DNA of 5,968 bases from an uncultured Clostridium sp. (GTDB lineage: Bacteria > Bacillota > Clostridia > Lachnospirales > Lachnospiraceae), in NCBI GenBank assembly GCA_900544905.1, contig UQXF01000131.1:1-5968 (forward strand), written 5' to 3'. Shown here in pieces: positions 1 through 5,381 of this stretch. The notes under the pieces were generated by a model. That model ran no database searches. It was not told where the DNA came from and saw only the letters and a program-made list of their open reading frames with translations. A program made the position numbers and the translations under genes. Each line of letters opens with the position of its first letter. Position 1 is the first letter of the stretch.

Positions 1-34
1 CAAGATACGTTATGCTTTTTGCCCGATTCTGCAT
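1..34 (-). CDS. Possible 5' end of a further downstream operon gene (runs off window)
   Basis: An ATG on the minus strand at 34-32 lies three bases after the TrmL stop codon and opens a frame (MQNRAKSITYL...) that stays open to the window edge. A GAGTGG stretch inside the last TrmL codons could act as a weak ribosome binding site. Eleven codons are too few to recognise a family. The alternative is that these bases are simply an intergenic gap; no terminator hairpin with a T-run is visible after TrmL, which agrees with the transcript continuing. Confidence 0.25.
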   Translation of the reverse strand, partial: MQNRAKSITYL

Positions 35-37
35 AGT

Positions 38-529
38 CTACCACTCATATCTGTGGAGCTGCCCCTCCATCTGGAAATTCGGAAAACCATTCTGCCTTAA
101 TGCCTCATAGAGCACAATTGCCACAGAATTTGATAAATTTAATGACCGTATCTCATCTAACATCGGAATCCTTACACAGGTCTCTTTATTATCCAGTAAA
201 ATCTCTTCCGGAATACCCGCACTCTCCTTGCCGAACATAATATAGCAGTCCTCTTCAAAATGCACATCCGTATAGGTCTGTTTCGACTTAGTGGTTGCCA
301 TATATATTTTTGCTCCCGGATTTTTTTCCAGAAAATCCTCGTAGCTGATATAGGTCGTCACATCCAGCTTATCCCAGTAATCCATCCCTGCCCGTTTAAT
401 CATCTTATCATTAATCCGGAAACCCAATGGCTCAATCAAATGAAGCCTGGCGCCTGTGGCCACACAGGTTCTGCCTATATTCCCTGTATTTGCCGGCATC
501 TCCGGCTCATGTAATACAATATTCAACAT
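38..529 (-). CDS. trmL: tRNA (cytidine/uridine-34-2'-O)-methyltransferase TrmL
   Basis: SpoU-family (SPOUT, trefoil-knot) methyltransferase that, in characterised homologues, transfers a methyl group from SAM to the 2'-OH of wobble nucleotide 34 in certain tRNA-Leu species. All three SpoU motifs are visible: NTGNIGRTC at residues 14-22, FGKESAG at 99-105, and IPMLDEIRSLNLSNSVAIVLYE at 121-142, which forms the knot and SAM site. The 163-residue product matches the usual length of about 155-165, and the N-terminus MLNIVLHEPEMPANTGNIGR is close to E. coli TrmL. The start at 529 is chosen over an in-frame ATG at 583 because it has AAAGGA (537-542) seven bases upstream, gives the canonical N-terminus, and avoids overlapping the aminotransferase gene. 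It follows that gene by 34 bp, probably as the last or next-to-last operon gene. Confidence 0.95.
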   Translation of the reverse strand: MLNIVLHEPEMPANTGNIGRTCVATGARLHLIEPLGFRINDKMIKRAGMDYWDKLDVTTYISYEDFLEKNPGAKIYMATTKSKQTYTDVHFEEDCYIMFGKESAGIPEEILLDNKETCVRIPMLDEIRSLNLSNSVAIVLYEALRQNGFPNFQMEGQLHRYEW

Positions 530-563
530 ATCTTTTTCCTTTCGCAATTGTCTAATACGGTGT

Positions 564-1727
564 CTATCCCCGCAGCTCTTCAATAAATTCCTTTATACGC
601 CCGATTGCAACCTTCAGCTCCTCCAGGGAGTATGCATAAGAAATCCGCAAAAATCCCTCTCCACACTCTCCAAATGCACTGCCGGGAACCACAGCCACCT
701 TTTTGGCATTCAAAAGCTTTGTTGCAAATTCCTCAGAAGTCATTCCAAATTCTTTAATACACGGAAACATATAAAATGCTCCATAGGGTTCAAAGCATGC
801 TAAGCCCATTTCCTTAAATTCATTTAACAGATACCGCCTTCTCTGGTCGTAGGACTCCCGCATCCTATCCACGTCCCTGTCACAATCCCGCAGCGCTGCA
901 ATGGCTGCATACTGGCTTGTGGTAGGCGCACACATAATGGCATACTGGTGAATTTTTGTCATCTGCTCCATAAGCATTGCCGGAGCCATTGCATATCCAA
1001 GTCTCCAGCCGGTCATTGCAAATGCCTTGGAAAATCCATTAATCACAACGGTACGCTCCCTCATTCCCGGAAGGGAAGCAATACTGACGTGTCCGCTATT
1101 GTATGTAAGCTCTGCATAGATTTCATCGGAAATAACATAAAGGTCATGCCGGATGACAACCTCGGCAACAGCCTCCAAATCCTCCCGCTCCATCACCGCC
1201 CCCGTTGGGTTATTGGGATAGGACAGCATTACTATTTTTGTCCGGTCGGTAATAGCCGCCTCTAACTCCTCTGCCGTTAAACGAAACTGGTTTTCATTCT
1301 TCAGGGAAATCGTCACCGGAATGCCATCCGCCAGTTCCACACAGGGCACATAGGATACAAAGCACGGCTCCGGTATAATTACCTCATCTCCCGGATTTAA
1401 CATTGCCCGGAGCGCCACATCAATTCCCTCGCTTCCTCCCACTGTAAGAAGCACCTCATTCTTCGGATTATAAGCAACATGAAATCTTCTGTCCGTATAA
1501 TCACAAATTGCCTGGCGAAGCTCTGACAGTCCGGCATTGGAGGTATAAAAGGTTCTTCCCTTTTCCAGAGAGTAAATGCCTTCTTCTCTTACATTCCACG
1601 GCGTATCAAAATCCGGCTCGCCAACACCCAGCGAAATAGCATCCGGCATCTCACTCACAATATCAAAAAATTTACGGATGCCTGAAGGTTTCATTTTAAT
1701 TACCTTATCGGATAATGGATTTCTCAT
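564..1727 (-). CDS. PLP-dependent class I/II aminotransferase (aspartate aminotransferase-like)
   Basis: Fold-type I aminotransferase of 387 residues, a normal length for the AspC/PatA/AlaA-like group; it moves an amino group between an amino acid and a 2-oxo acid in the cytoplasm. Visible landmarks are GVGEPDF (34-40), GGSEG (97-101, cofactor phosphate region), PNNPTG (171-176), SDEIY with Asp201 (pairs with the pyridine nitrogen), SKAFAMTGWRLGY with the Schiff-base Lys234 and Arg242, and FLRISYA with Arg361, the expected alpha-carboxylate ligand. No truncation or missing catalytic residue is seen. The start codon overlaps the Lrp stop as ATGA, with GGTGGTGA just upstream, so translation is probably coupled. 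Substrate cannot be read from sequence; aspartate, alanine, aromatic or N-acetyl-diaminopimelate substrates are all possible in this family. The adjacent Lrp-type gene suggests amino-acid-responsive control. Confidence 0.93.
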   Translation of the reverse strand: MRNPLSDKVIKMKPSGIRKFFDIVSEMPDAISLGVGEPDFDTPWNVREEGIYSLEKGRTFYTSNAGLSELRQAICDYTDRRFHVAYNPKNEVLLTVGGSEGIDVALRAMLNPGDEVIIPEPCFVSYVPCVELADGIPVTISLKNENQFRLTAEELEAAITDRTKIVMLSYPNNPTGAVMEREDLEAVAEVVIRHDLYVISDEIYAELTYNSGHVSIASLPGMRERTVVINGFSKAFAMTGWRLGYAMAPAMLMEQMTKIHQYAIMCAPTTSQYAAIAALRDCDRDVDRMRESYDQRRRYLLNEFKEMGLACFEPYGAFYMFPCIKEFGMTSEEFATKLLNAKKVAVVPGSAFGECGEGFLRISYAYSLEELKVAIGRIKEFIEELRG

Positions 1728-2221
1728 GCCGTCACCACCAGCCTTTCATCCTTCCTCCGCTGTTCAAGCTTTGTTCCGGTCTCCTTGTATTTTTTTAGCA
1801 CAAAATGTGTGGAGGTGCTGAGAACGCCCTCCATCGGTGCCAATTTGCGCGCAACAAACTGGGCAACCTCCTTCATGGTCTTACCCTCAATAAATACCGT
1901 CATGTCAAATCCCCCGGACATAAGGTAAAGGGAGGTCACCTCCTCATAATTGTAAATCCGCTCTGCAACCCGGTCAAAGCCCTCTCCACGCTGAGGGGCT
2001 ACCTTTACCTCAATCAAAGCCGTTACTCTTTCATCATCCGTCTTATCCCAGTTTATCACCGTATTGTAGCCACAAATAATCTGTTCCTGTTCCATATCCT
2101 GGATTGTATTTATCACAACCGCCTCGTCTATTCCCAGCATAGTTGCCATATCCTTTGTGTCCATTTTTGAATTGTTTTCCAGCAATTTTAATATCTTTGT
2201 TCTCATATTCTGCATATCCAT
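1724..2221 (-). CDS. Lrp/AsnC family transcriptional regulator
   Basis: A 165-residue feast/famine regulator. Residues about 6-50 form the N-terminal winged helix-turn-helix (RTKILKLLENNSKMDTKDMA followed by a recognition-helix region to IICGY), and residues about 66-145 form the alpha/beta RAM ligand-binding and oligomerisation domain, with the typical core LYLMSGGFDMTVFIEG (99-113). Family members form dimers to octamers and usually sense amino acids. The start at 2221 is preferred over an in-frame ATG at 2305: AGGAAAGGA lies just upstream (2224-2232), it gives the standard family N-terminus, and the longer form would add 28 non-family residues overlapping the AIRS-like gene. Its TGA overlaps the aminotransferase ATG, a strong hint that it regulates that gene and perhaps the whole operon, including its own expression. 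Targets are inferred. The C-terminal KLEQRRKDERLVVTA is a charged tail beyond the RAM domain. Confidence 0.92.
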   Translation of the reverse strand: MDMQNMRTKILKLLENNSKMDTKDMATMLGIDEAVVINTIQDMEQEQIICGYNTVINWDKTDDERVTALIEVKVAPQRGEGFDRVAERIYNYEEVTSLYLMSGGFDMTVFIEGKTMKEVAQFVARKLAPMEGVLSTSTHFVLKKYKETGTKLEQRRKDERLVVTA

Positions 2222-2270
2222 TGTCCTTTCCTGTTCTTTGGCAGACACCCATAAATGCTGCCTCAAATAT

Positions 2271-3272
2271 TTATACCGGAAGCGGCTGTCCATAAAAAAC
2301 AGCATTCAGTGCATCACCCTTTGGCGGCACCAAAAAACGCTCTTCCTCCTCAATTTCAATTATCCGGTCTTTTTCCTTTGTGGTCTTCCCGATTACATTC
2401 GCCTCTACACCGGCAGCCCTCATGGTATTTACTAACGACTCTCCATTATCTGTCACAAAAAGCAGGCTTCCCTGTCCATTCATCATATAGGGATTGATAT
2501 CAAAATATTCACATACTTCAATAATCTCCTGCTTCACAGGTATGGCTTCCAGCGCAAATCTTCCGCCACAATTGCAGGCGGATAACAGCTGCCACAATGC
2601 ACCAAACACCCCTCCATTCGATACATCATGGGCGGCAAAAATGCACCCGGGATTCTCCGCGACTGCAGCCTCTATCGCCGCAAGCTCCGGCATTAAAGAT
2701 GTATACTTCATATATCCGGCAGCTGTCCGGATATAGCTTGCAGGATATCTGGTGGTTAACTCCTCCTGCTTCAAGGTGGCAAGAACCGCTCCACCGTAAA
2801 TGCCTGTCCATTTTGTCATGACAACATCCATGCCCGTTTTTACCATTTCATAGCGGTTCTCCCAAAGCTTTCTGCCATAAGCGGTAACCGTAATTGTCGG
2901 CTTCACAACAGAGGGCACCAGCTCCGTGTGTCCTGCAAAGATTTCAATCTGGTATTCCTCCGCTTTCCCACAGAGATTGCCGGTAATCTTCCTGAGAACC
3001 GCCTCCTCACTGTGCTCCGGCAGAAGTATGGCAACAGAAGCCCCATAAGGACTTCCTCCTGCCGCTATTATGTTATTGACTGCGTTATCAAAAGCATATA
3101 ATTCATTTCCCGTATAACAAAAGGCAGTGGTGGCCATGGATGTTACCATATCGCCAAACACTGCCCCATCATGTCCAACTGCCGCACGAAGAACTGTATC
3201 CTTTCTGCGATATCGAATTGGATTAATTACGGAACGTTTGAATGTATGCTCTGGCAATTTACCAGTTCTCAT
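2271..3272 (-). CDS. AIR synthase-related (PurM/HypE-fold) ATP-binding protein, orphan
   Basis: A 333-residue protein of the PurM/HypE/ThiL/SelD superfamily, whose members bind ATP-Mg and activate an oxygen-containing group by phosphorylation. Landmarks in order: VGHDGAVFGD (32-41, the Asp-Gly nucleotide/Mg loop), FDNAVNNIIAAGGSPYGASV (61-80), AGHTELVPS (113-121, cf. the GGDT/GGHT motif), the C-terminal AIRS_C half from about residue 147, HDVSNGGVFGALWQLL (215-230, cf. the DPTRGG-type motif of HypE), and FDINPYMMNGQGSLLF (257-272). It is not a convincing HypE, since it ends in FYGQPLPV and lacks the C-terminal PRIC cysteine, and no hyp or hydrogenase genes are nearby. It is not PurM, as no purine genes are nearby either. 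The Asp common in the family's VND motif is Asn67 here. The start has AAGGAG eight bases upstream and overlaps the VanW stop as ATGA. The substrate is unknown. Confidence 0.85.
   Translation of the reverse strand: MRTGKLPEHTFKRSVINPIRYRRKDTVLRAAVGHDGAVFGDMVTSMATTAFCYTGNELYAFDNAVNNIIAAGGSPYGASVAILLPEHSEEAVLRKITGNLCGKAEEYQIEIFAGHTELVPSVVKPTITVTAYGRKLWENRYEMVKTGMDVVMTKWTGIYGGAVLATLKQEELTTRYPASYIRTAAGYMKYTSLMPELAAIEAAVAENPGCIFAAHDVSNGGVFGALWQLLSACNCGGRFALEAIPVKQEIIEVCEYFDINPYMMNGQGSLLFVTDNGESLVNTMRAAGVEANVIGKTTKEKDRIIEIEEEERFLVPPKGDALNAVFYGQPLPV
2277..2292. repeat. 16-bp sequence repeated at 5802-5817 (copy 1)
   Basis: CCGGAAGCGGCTGTCC occurs here, at the 3' end of the AIRS-like gene, and again exactly at 5802-5817 in the same plus-strand orientation. 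The two copies lie in genes on opposite strands and encode unrelated peptides (QPLPV here, PEAAV there). A related shorter form, CCGGCAGCTGTCCGG, is at 2716-2730. Chance is possible, especially with GC-rich codons, and no function is assigned. Confidence 0.4.
2711..2735. repeat. Intragenic inverted repeat, 9-bp perfect arms
   Basis: TATATCCGG (2711-2719) and CCGGATATA (2727-2735) are exact reverse complements separated by seven bases (CAGCTGT). The element lies inside the AIRS-like coding region at the IRTAAGYMK segment (residues about 181-189). RNA from the minus strand could form a 9-bp stem with a GC-rich top. There is no T-run, so it is not a terminator. It may be an accidental product of coding sequence. 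Confidence 0.5.
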
Positions 3273-4795
3273 TCATCTTCTCCTTTTCCCGAACCTGCCG
3301 GTGCCTCTGTAGTTGCCGGTGCTTCTGTCGTAGCCGGAGGGTCTGCCGGTGTGTCACTGTTACCGGAATCATCCGGTTTCTCTGTAGTCTTACTGCTTGT
3401 GTCTTTCTTTTTATCTGACTTTTTCTCAACCTTTTTCGTACCTACCCGAATCTTCGCCGGCTGTGCAGTATAGCTGCTGCCATTTACTTTTACAGAATCT
3501 GTCAGTACACCATCAATATATATGTTCTTCCAGAGCTCCACATAATATCCTGTATATGCTTCCTGCTCCACTACCTCTTTGCCTTCCTCCAGGGTATCAT
3601 CCTCTATTTCTTCCGGGTCACCCGGTTCAATCGTATTAATCACCCTGCTCTCAAAATCGATTGTCCGATTGGAAGGTCTTGTGTCGTGTCCATATATTGC
3701 AAAGGAAATGGAGCCTCCGCCTGCATAGCCTTCAATATAAATCGGATACTCCGTATTGTTGGTAAATTTGAAATCCATATAATCGCCTGCAATGGCAGCG
3801 TCTCTTCCCTTATCCGCATAGCTGATGGTAAGGGAATGCGGATAGCGCTCATCCACCTGTAATTCCGCCTTCAAAACCGCATTATAAAGTGTTGTGGAAA
3901 CCTGGCAAATACCTCCGCCAAGACCATCTACTAATTCCAGACCACTTCCGTTATTCACATACTGTCCCGCATTGGCATATCCATTCTCTTCCGTAAACGG
4001 TGAGACAGTATTGTACATGGAAAACTGCTCGCCCGGCATTAACACGGTTCCGCTTACTTTGCTGGCACCGGTAGCAAGATTCTGGCTTCGGGCGGTATTT
4101 CCCGAATTATAATTTGTTACAGACTGTCCCATCACATCATCTATGTTATAGAAATCCTCCGCTGTATACTGTGGCTGTTCCTCCTCCACCACTGCGGAGA
4201 GCTTAATATCCTTCTGCTCCCATGCTTCGGCAAAAACATCCTTTACTGCCTGTACCGTCTCATCCACCTTAATGGTTGTTCCAACCTCACCATCATATAC
4301 AATAAATTCACCATTCTGCCGTTCAATTGTAGCATTCTTTGGCTCTGTTACAATATCCCCGGTTTCATTTTCAAGCTTTTCTTTCAGCTTCTCTTCATCA
4401 AACTGCTTTTCCGGAACCAGTACAACATTCTCTTCCTCTAATGCCTTGATTTCCTTATATCTGGTAAGAATATTACCCTGACGTCCATAATTAAAAGCTG
4501 TATCCACGGCATCCTCCACCGAAACGGAAACACCAATGTCCTTTAAGGATGTGGAATAGGAGCCTACGGATGTAGTGAGAGTCAGGCTTAAATCCTCAAT
4601 TCCATCAATATACTTATCGTATTCCTCCATGGCTTCTTCCTTGGTCAGTCCGCCCACGTAAACACTATCTAAGTATACCCCCGCATATATGGTCTGCTTG
4701 TCCTCCTTGGCAGCTGCCACGTGATATGCCGATACGGTAATCACACCTGCCAGTACAAATAACGCAAATCCTTTTAACATGCTTTTCTTTTTCAT
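3269..4795 (-). CDS. VanW family membrane-anchored cell-wall protein
   Basis: A 508-residue extracytoplasmic protein. Residues 1-29 (MKKKSM, a hydrophobic run to about 23, then VAAAKED) form a signal peptide or uncleaved anchor. A region at about 35-205 contains the YSTSLKDIGVSV segment (80-92) typical of the putative peptidoglycan-binding domain (PG_binding_4) that precedes VanW. The VanW domain spans about 225-370, with GGGICQVSTTLYNAVLKAEL (293-312), HSLTISYADKGRDAAI (320-335) and FKFTNNTEYPIYI (342-354). Residues 380-452 resemble a G5-like beta-rich module, and 453-508 are a Lys/Ser then Pro/Thr-rich tail without an LPXTG sorting signal. The start at 4795 has AAGGA about ten bases upstream. 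As first gene of the operon it overlaps the AIRS-like start by 4 bp. VanW has no proven enzymatic role; without vanHAX or vanRS nearby this is probably ordinary cell-envelope biology, not resistance. Confidence 0.92.
   Translation of the reverse strand: MKKKSMLKGFALFVLAGVITVSAYHVAAAKEDKQTIYAGVYLDSVYVGGLTKEEAMEEYDKYIDGIEDLSLTLTTSVGSYSTSLKDIGVSVSVEDAVDTAFNYGRQGNILTRYKEIKALEEENVVLVPEKQFDEEKLKEKLENETGDIVTEPKNATIERQNGEFIVYDGEVGTTIKVDETVQAVKDVFAEAWEQKDIKLSAVVEEEQPQYTAEDFYNIDDVMGQSVTNYNSGNTARSQNLATGASKVSGTVLMPGEQFSMYNTVSPFTEENGYANAGQYVNNGSGLELVDGLGGGICQVSTTLYNAVLKAELQVDERYPHSLTISYADKGRDAAIAGDYMDFKFTNNTEYPIYIEGYAGGGSISFAIYGHDTRPSNRTIDFESRVINTIEPGDPEEIEDDTLEEGKEVVEQEAYTGYYVELWKNIYIDGVLTDSVKVNGSSYTAQPAKIRVGTKKVEKKSDKKKDTSSKTTEKPDDSGNSDTPADPPATTEAPATTEAPAGSGKGEDE
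3297..3350 (-). repeat. 18-bp tandem repeat in the VanW C-terminal tail
   Basis: Two 18-base units (3297-3314 and 3315-3332) differ at three positions and are followed by a decayed third copy starting GCCGGAGGG. On the coding strand the two good copies give the hexapeptide pattern ATTEAP twice (residues about 488-499), preceded by a Pro/Thr-rich stretch. Such wall- or linker-spanning repeats often vary in number between strains; that variation is inferred, not seen here. Confidence 0.8.
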
Positions 4796-4836
4796 AATAA
4801 TCAGTCCTTAATCTATATATTTATCATTATCGCAGT

Positions 4837-4856
4837 TCTACATATCTATACGTAGA
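4837..4856. promoter_or_regulatory. Candidate operator: inverted repeat at the operon start site
   Basis: TCTACATATCTATACGTAGA consists of 9-bp arms separated by CT, with one mismatch between the arms. It lies just downstream of the predicted -10 (4859-4864), over the expected transcription start near 4852, where a bound repressor would block initiation. The adjacent Lrp-type gene product is an obvious candidate, but Lrp sites are usually looser, so the binding protein is unknown. It could instead act as a 5' mRNA hairpin. Confidence 0.45.
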
Positions 4857-4858
4857 CC

Positions 4859-4886
4859 ATTTTAACATAATCAAACAGCTTTTCAA
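4859..4886 (-). promoter_or_regulatory. Sigma-A-type promoter of the VanW-to-TrmL operon
   Basis: On the minus strand, TTGAAA (-35, 4881-4886) is followed by a 16-base spacer and TAAAAT (-10, 4859-4864). The spacer ends in TGT, giving an extended -10 (TGnTAAAAT). The start site would be near 4852, leaving a leader of about 57 nt before the VanW ATG. It is the best-matching promoter close to the gene. Confidence 0.6.
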
Positions 4887-5003
4887 GCTTTAAAAAGAAT
4901 ACTGTCATAATTTACTAAGAAATTACTTTTTCTCCCGTTTTATTTAGCAAAATGACAACCGCCTTCTTCCTGTTTTTTGTAACAAAAAGGCAGATTCATA
5001 TAA

Positions 5004-5032
5004 ATAGTATCACAAAATAAATATATCTTCAA
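5004..5032 (-). promoter_or_regulatory. Weaker second promoter candidate for the operon
   Basis: Minus strand TTGAAG (5027-5032), a 17-base spacer ending in TGA, and TACTAT (5004-5009) form an extended -10 promoter with four of six matches in each hexamer. It would give a leader of about 200 nt. AT-rich DNA makes such matches common, so this is only a candidate. Confidence 0.25.
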
Positions 5033-5053
5033 CCTTCATGCATTATATATTAT

Positions 5054-5082
5054 TTGACTTTTCCCTGATGTTTTAGTATATT
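5054..5082 (+). promoter_or_regulatory. Near-consensus plus-strand promoter facing the 5237-5350 gene in antisense
   Basis: TTGACT (5054-5059), a 17-base spacer and TATATT (5077-5082) give five of six matches in both hexamers with ideal spacing. The start would be near 5089. No well-supported gene follows directly. The transcript would run through the complement of the terminator and the small membrane gene, and could become a roughly 290-nt leader for the gene at 5382 or a separate antisense RNA. Confidence 0.5.
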
Positions 5083-5148
5083 TACCGATAATAAGGCTTT
5101 TACGCTCAGAAAAGGTTCACCGGACCATTTTCTCATATGCCTGGCAAC

Positions 5149-5186
5149 AAAAAAAGGAGCGTACTGCTTCGTAAAGCAGCGCTCCT
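5149..5186 (-). terminator. Rho-independent terminator of the small membrane protein gene
   Basis: Read on the minus strand, AGGAGCG pairs with CGCTCCT and CTGCTT pairs with AAGCAG around a 4-base loop, with a two-base bulge (5162-5163), and the stem is followed directly by seven T (A-run 5149-5155 on the plus strand). It lies about 50 bp after the stop codon at 5237. The T-run exists only in the minus-strand direction, so it should not terminate plus-strand transcription efficiently. Confidence 0.88.
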
Positions 5187-5236
5187 GTCATACCAAAATA
5201 TTCCCTTTTCCATACCGTTTTGCTAAGCTATGGCAG

Positions 5237-5350
5237 CTAAAAGCTTCCTGCTGACGTAACAATACAGCTGATTACCATAACTACTACCAAAAGGATTGCC
5301 ACAACAGAAGATATAATTCTCTGGGTTTTTTTACTGCTGAAATTGAACAT
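5237..5350 (-). CDS. Small single-pass membrane protein, 37 residues
   Basis: The frame begins MFNFSSKKTQRIISSVVAIL and ends VTSAGSF. A basic N-terminus (Lys7, Lys8, Arg11) precedes one hydrophobic helix at about residues 12-32, so by the positive-inside rule the N-terminus is cytoplasmic and the short tail is outside. Support for a real gene is strong: AAGAGGTG lies about seven bases before the ATG, and an intrinsic terminator follows the stop. The layout (KKxQRII, then one helix) recalls small Firmicute membrane proteins such as the stressosome-linked Prli42 of Listeria, but this is a resemblance of shape, not established homology. It is transcribed alone, divergently from the gene at 5382. 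Its function is unknown. Confidence 0.75.
   Translation of the reverse strand: MFNFSSKKTQRIISSVVAILLVVVMVISCIVTSAGSF
5312..5317 (+). promoter_or_regulatory. Isolated consensus -10 (TATAAT) for the gene at 5382
   Basis: A perfect TATAAT on the plus strand sits 64 bases before the ATG at 5382, inside the small membrane gene. No recognisable -35 lies 16-18 bases upstream and there is no extended TGn, so it may be accidental. If used, transcription would start near 5324. Confidence 0.25.
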
Positions 5351-5381
5351 ACCTTACACCTCTTTTCTGAAAGGATTTACT

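Larger units (their letters stand above)
4796..5148. other. AT-rich intergenic region upstream of the operon
   Basis: These 353 bases carry no ORF with a credible ribosome binding site. They hold the operon promoter with its inverted repeat, a weaker second minus-strand promoter candidate, and a near-consensus plus-strand promoter at 5054-5082. A small A/T-rich stem (TTTTTG, TAA, CAAAAA) near 4973-4988 contains the palindrome TTGTAACAA and could be a protein site, but it matches no operator I can name with confidence. No riboswitch or tRNA-like fold was recognised. Confidence 0.6.

Noticed and set aside
530..583. Longer TrmL start at 583
   Set aside because: It adds 18 non-family residues, overlaps the aminotransferase gene, and lacks the RBS and family-typical N-terminus found at 529.
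456..803. Plus-strand ORFs inside the operon (for example 456-803, 948-1265, 1805-2170, 3171-3473)
   Set aside because: All lie opposite well-supported genes, have no family resemblance or RBS, and have Cys/Ser/His-rich compositions typical of antisense frames.
2240..2262. Hairpin (GGCAG...CTGCC) between the AIRS-like and Lrp genes as a terminator
   Set aside because: The stem is only 5 bp with a 13-base loop and has no T-run; the gap is just 49 bp, so read-through is expected.
2222..2305. Longer Lrp start at 2305
   Set aside because: The 28 extra residues are the antiframe of the AIRS-like 3' end; the start at 2221 has a clear RBS and the normal family length.
2271..3272. Annotation as hydrogenase maturation factor HypE
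   Set aside because: The fold matches, but the C-terminal PRIC cysteine motif needed for carbamoyl transfer is absent and no hyp or hydrogenase genes are nearby.
3269..4795. VanW as a glycopeptide-resistance gene
   Set aside because: VanW-domain proteins are common in Clostridia; no vanHAX, vanXY or vanRS genes are in the window, and the gene shares an operon with metabolic genes.
5137..5226. A 29-codon plus-strand ORF (MPGNKKRSVLLRKAALLSYQ...) behind the promoter at 5054
   Set aside because: It has no Shine-Dalgarno, runs through the terminator hairpin of the opposite strand, and its composition is explained by that hairpin.
4796..5236. Riboswitch, CRISPR, tRNA or attachment site in the intergenic region
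   Set aside because: No regularly spaced repeats, cloverleaf, aptamer-like conserved core or tRNA-end duplication was found by eye.
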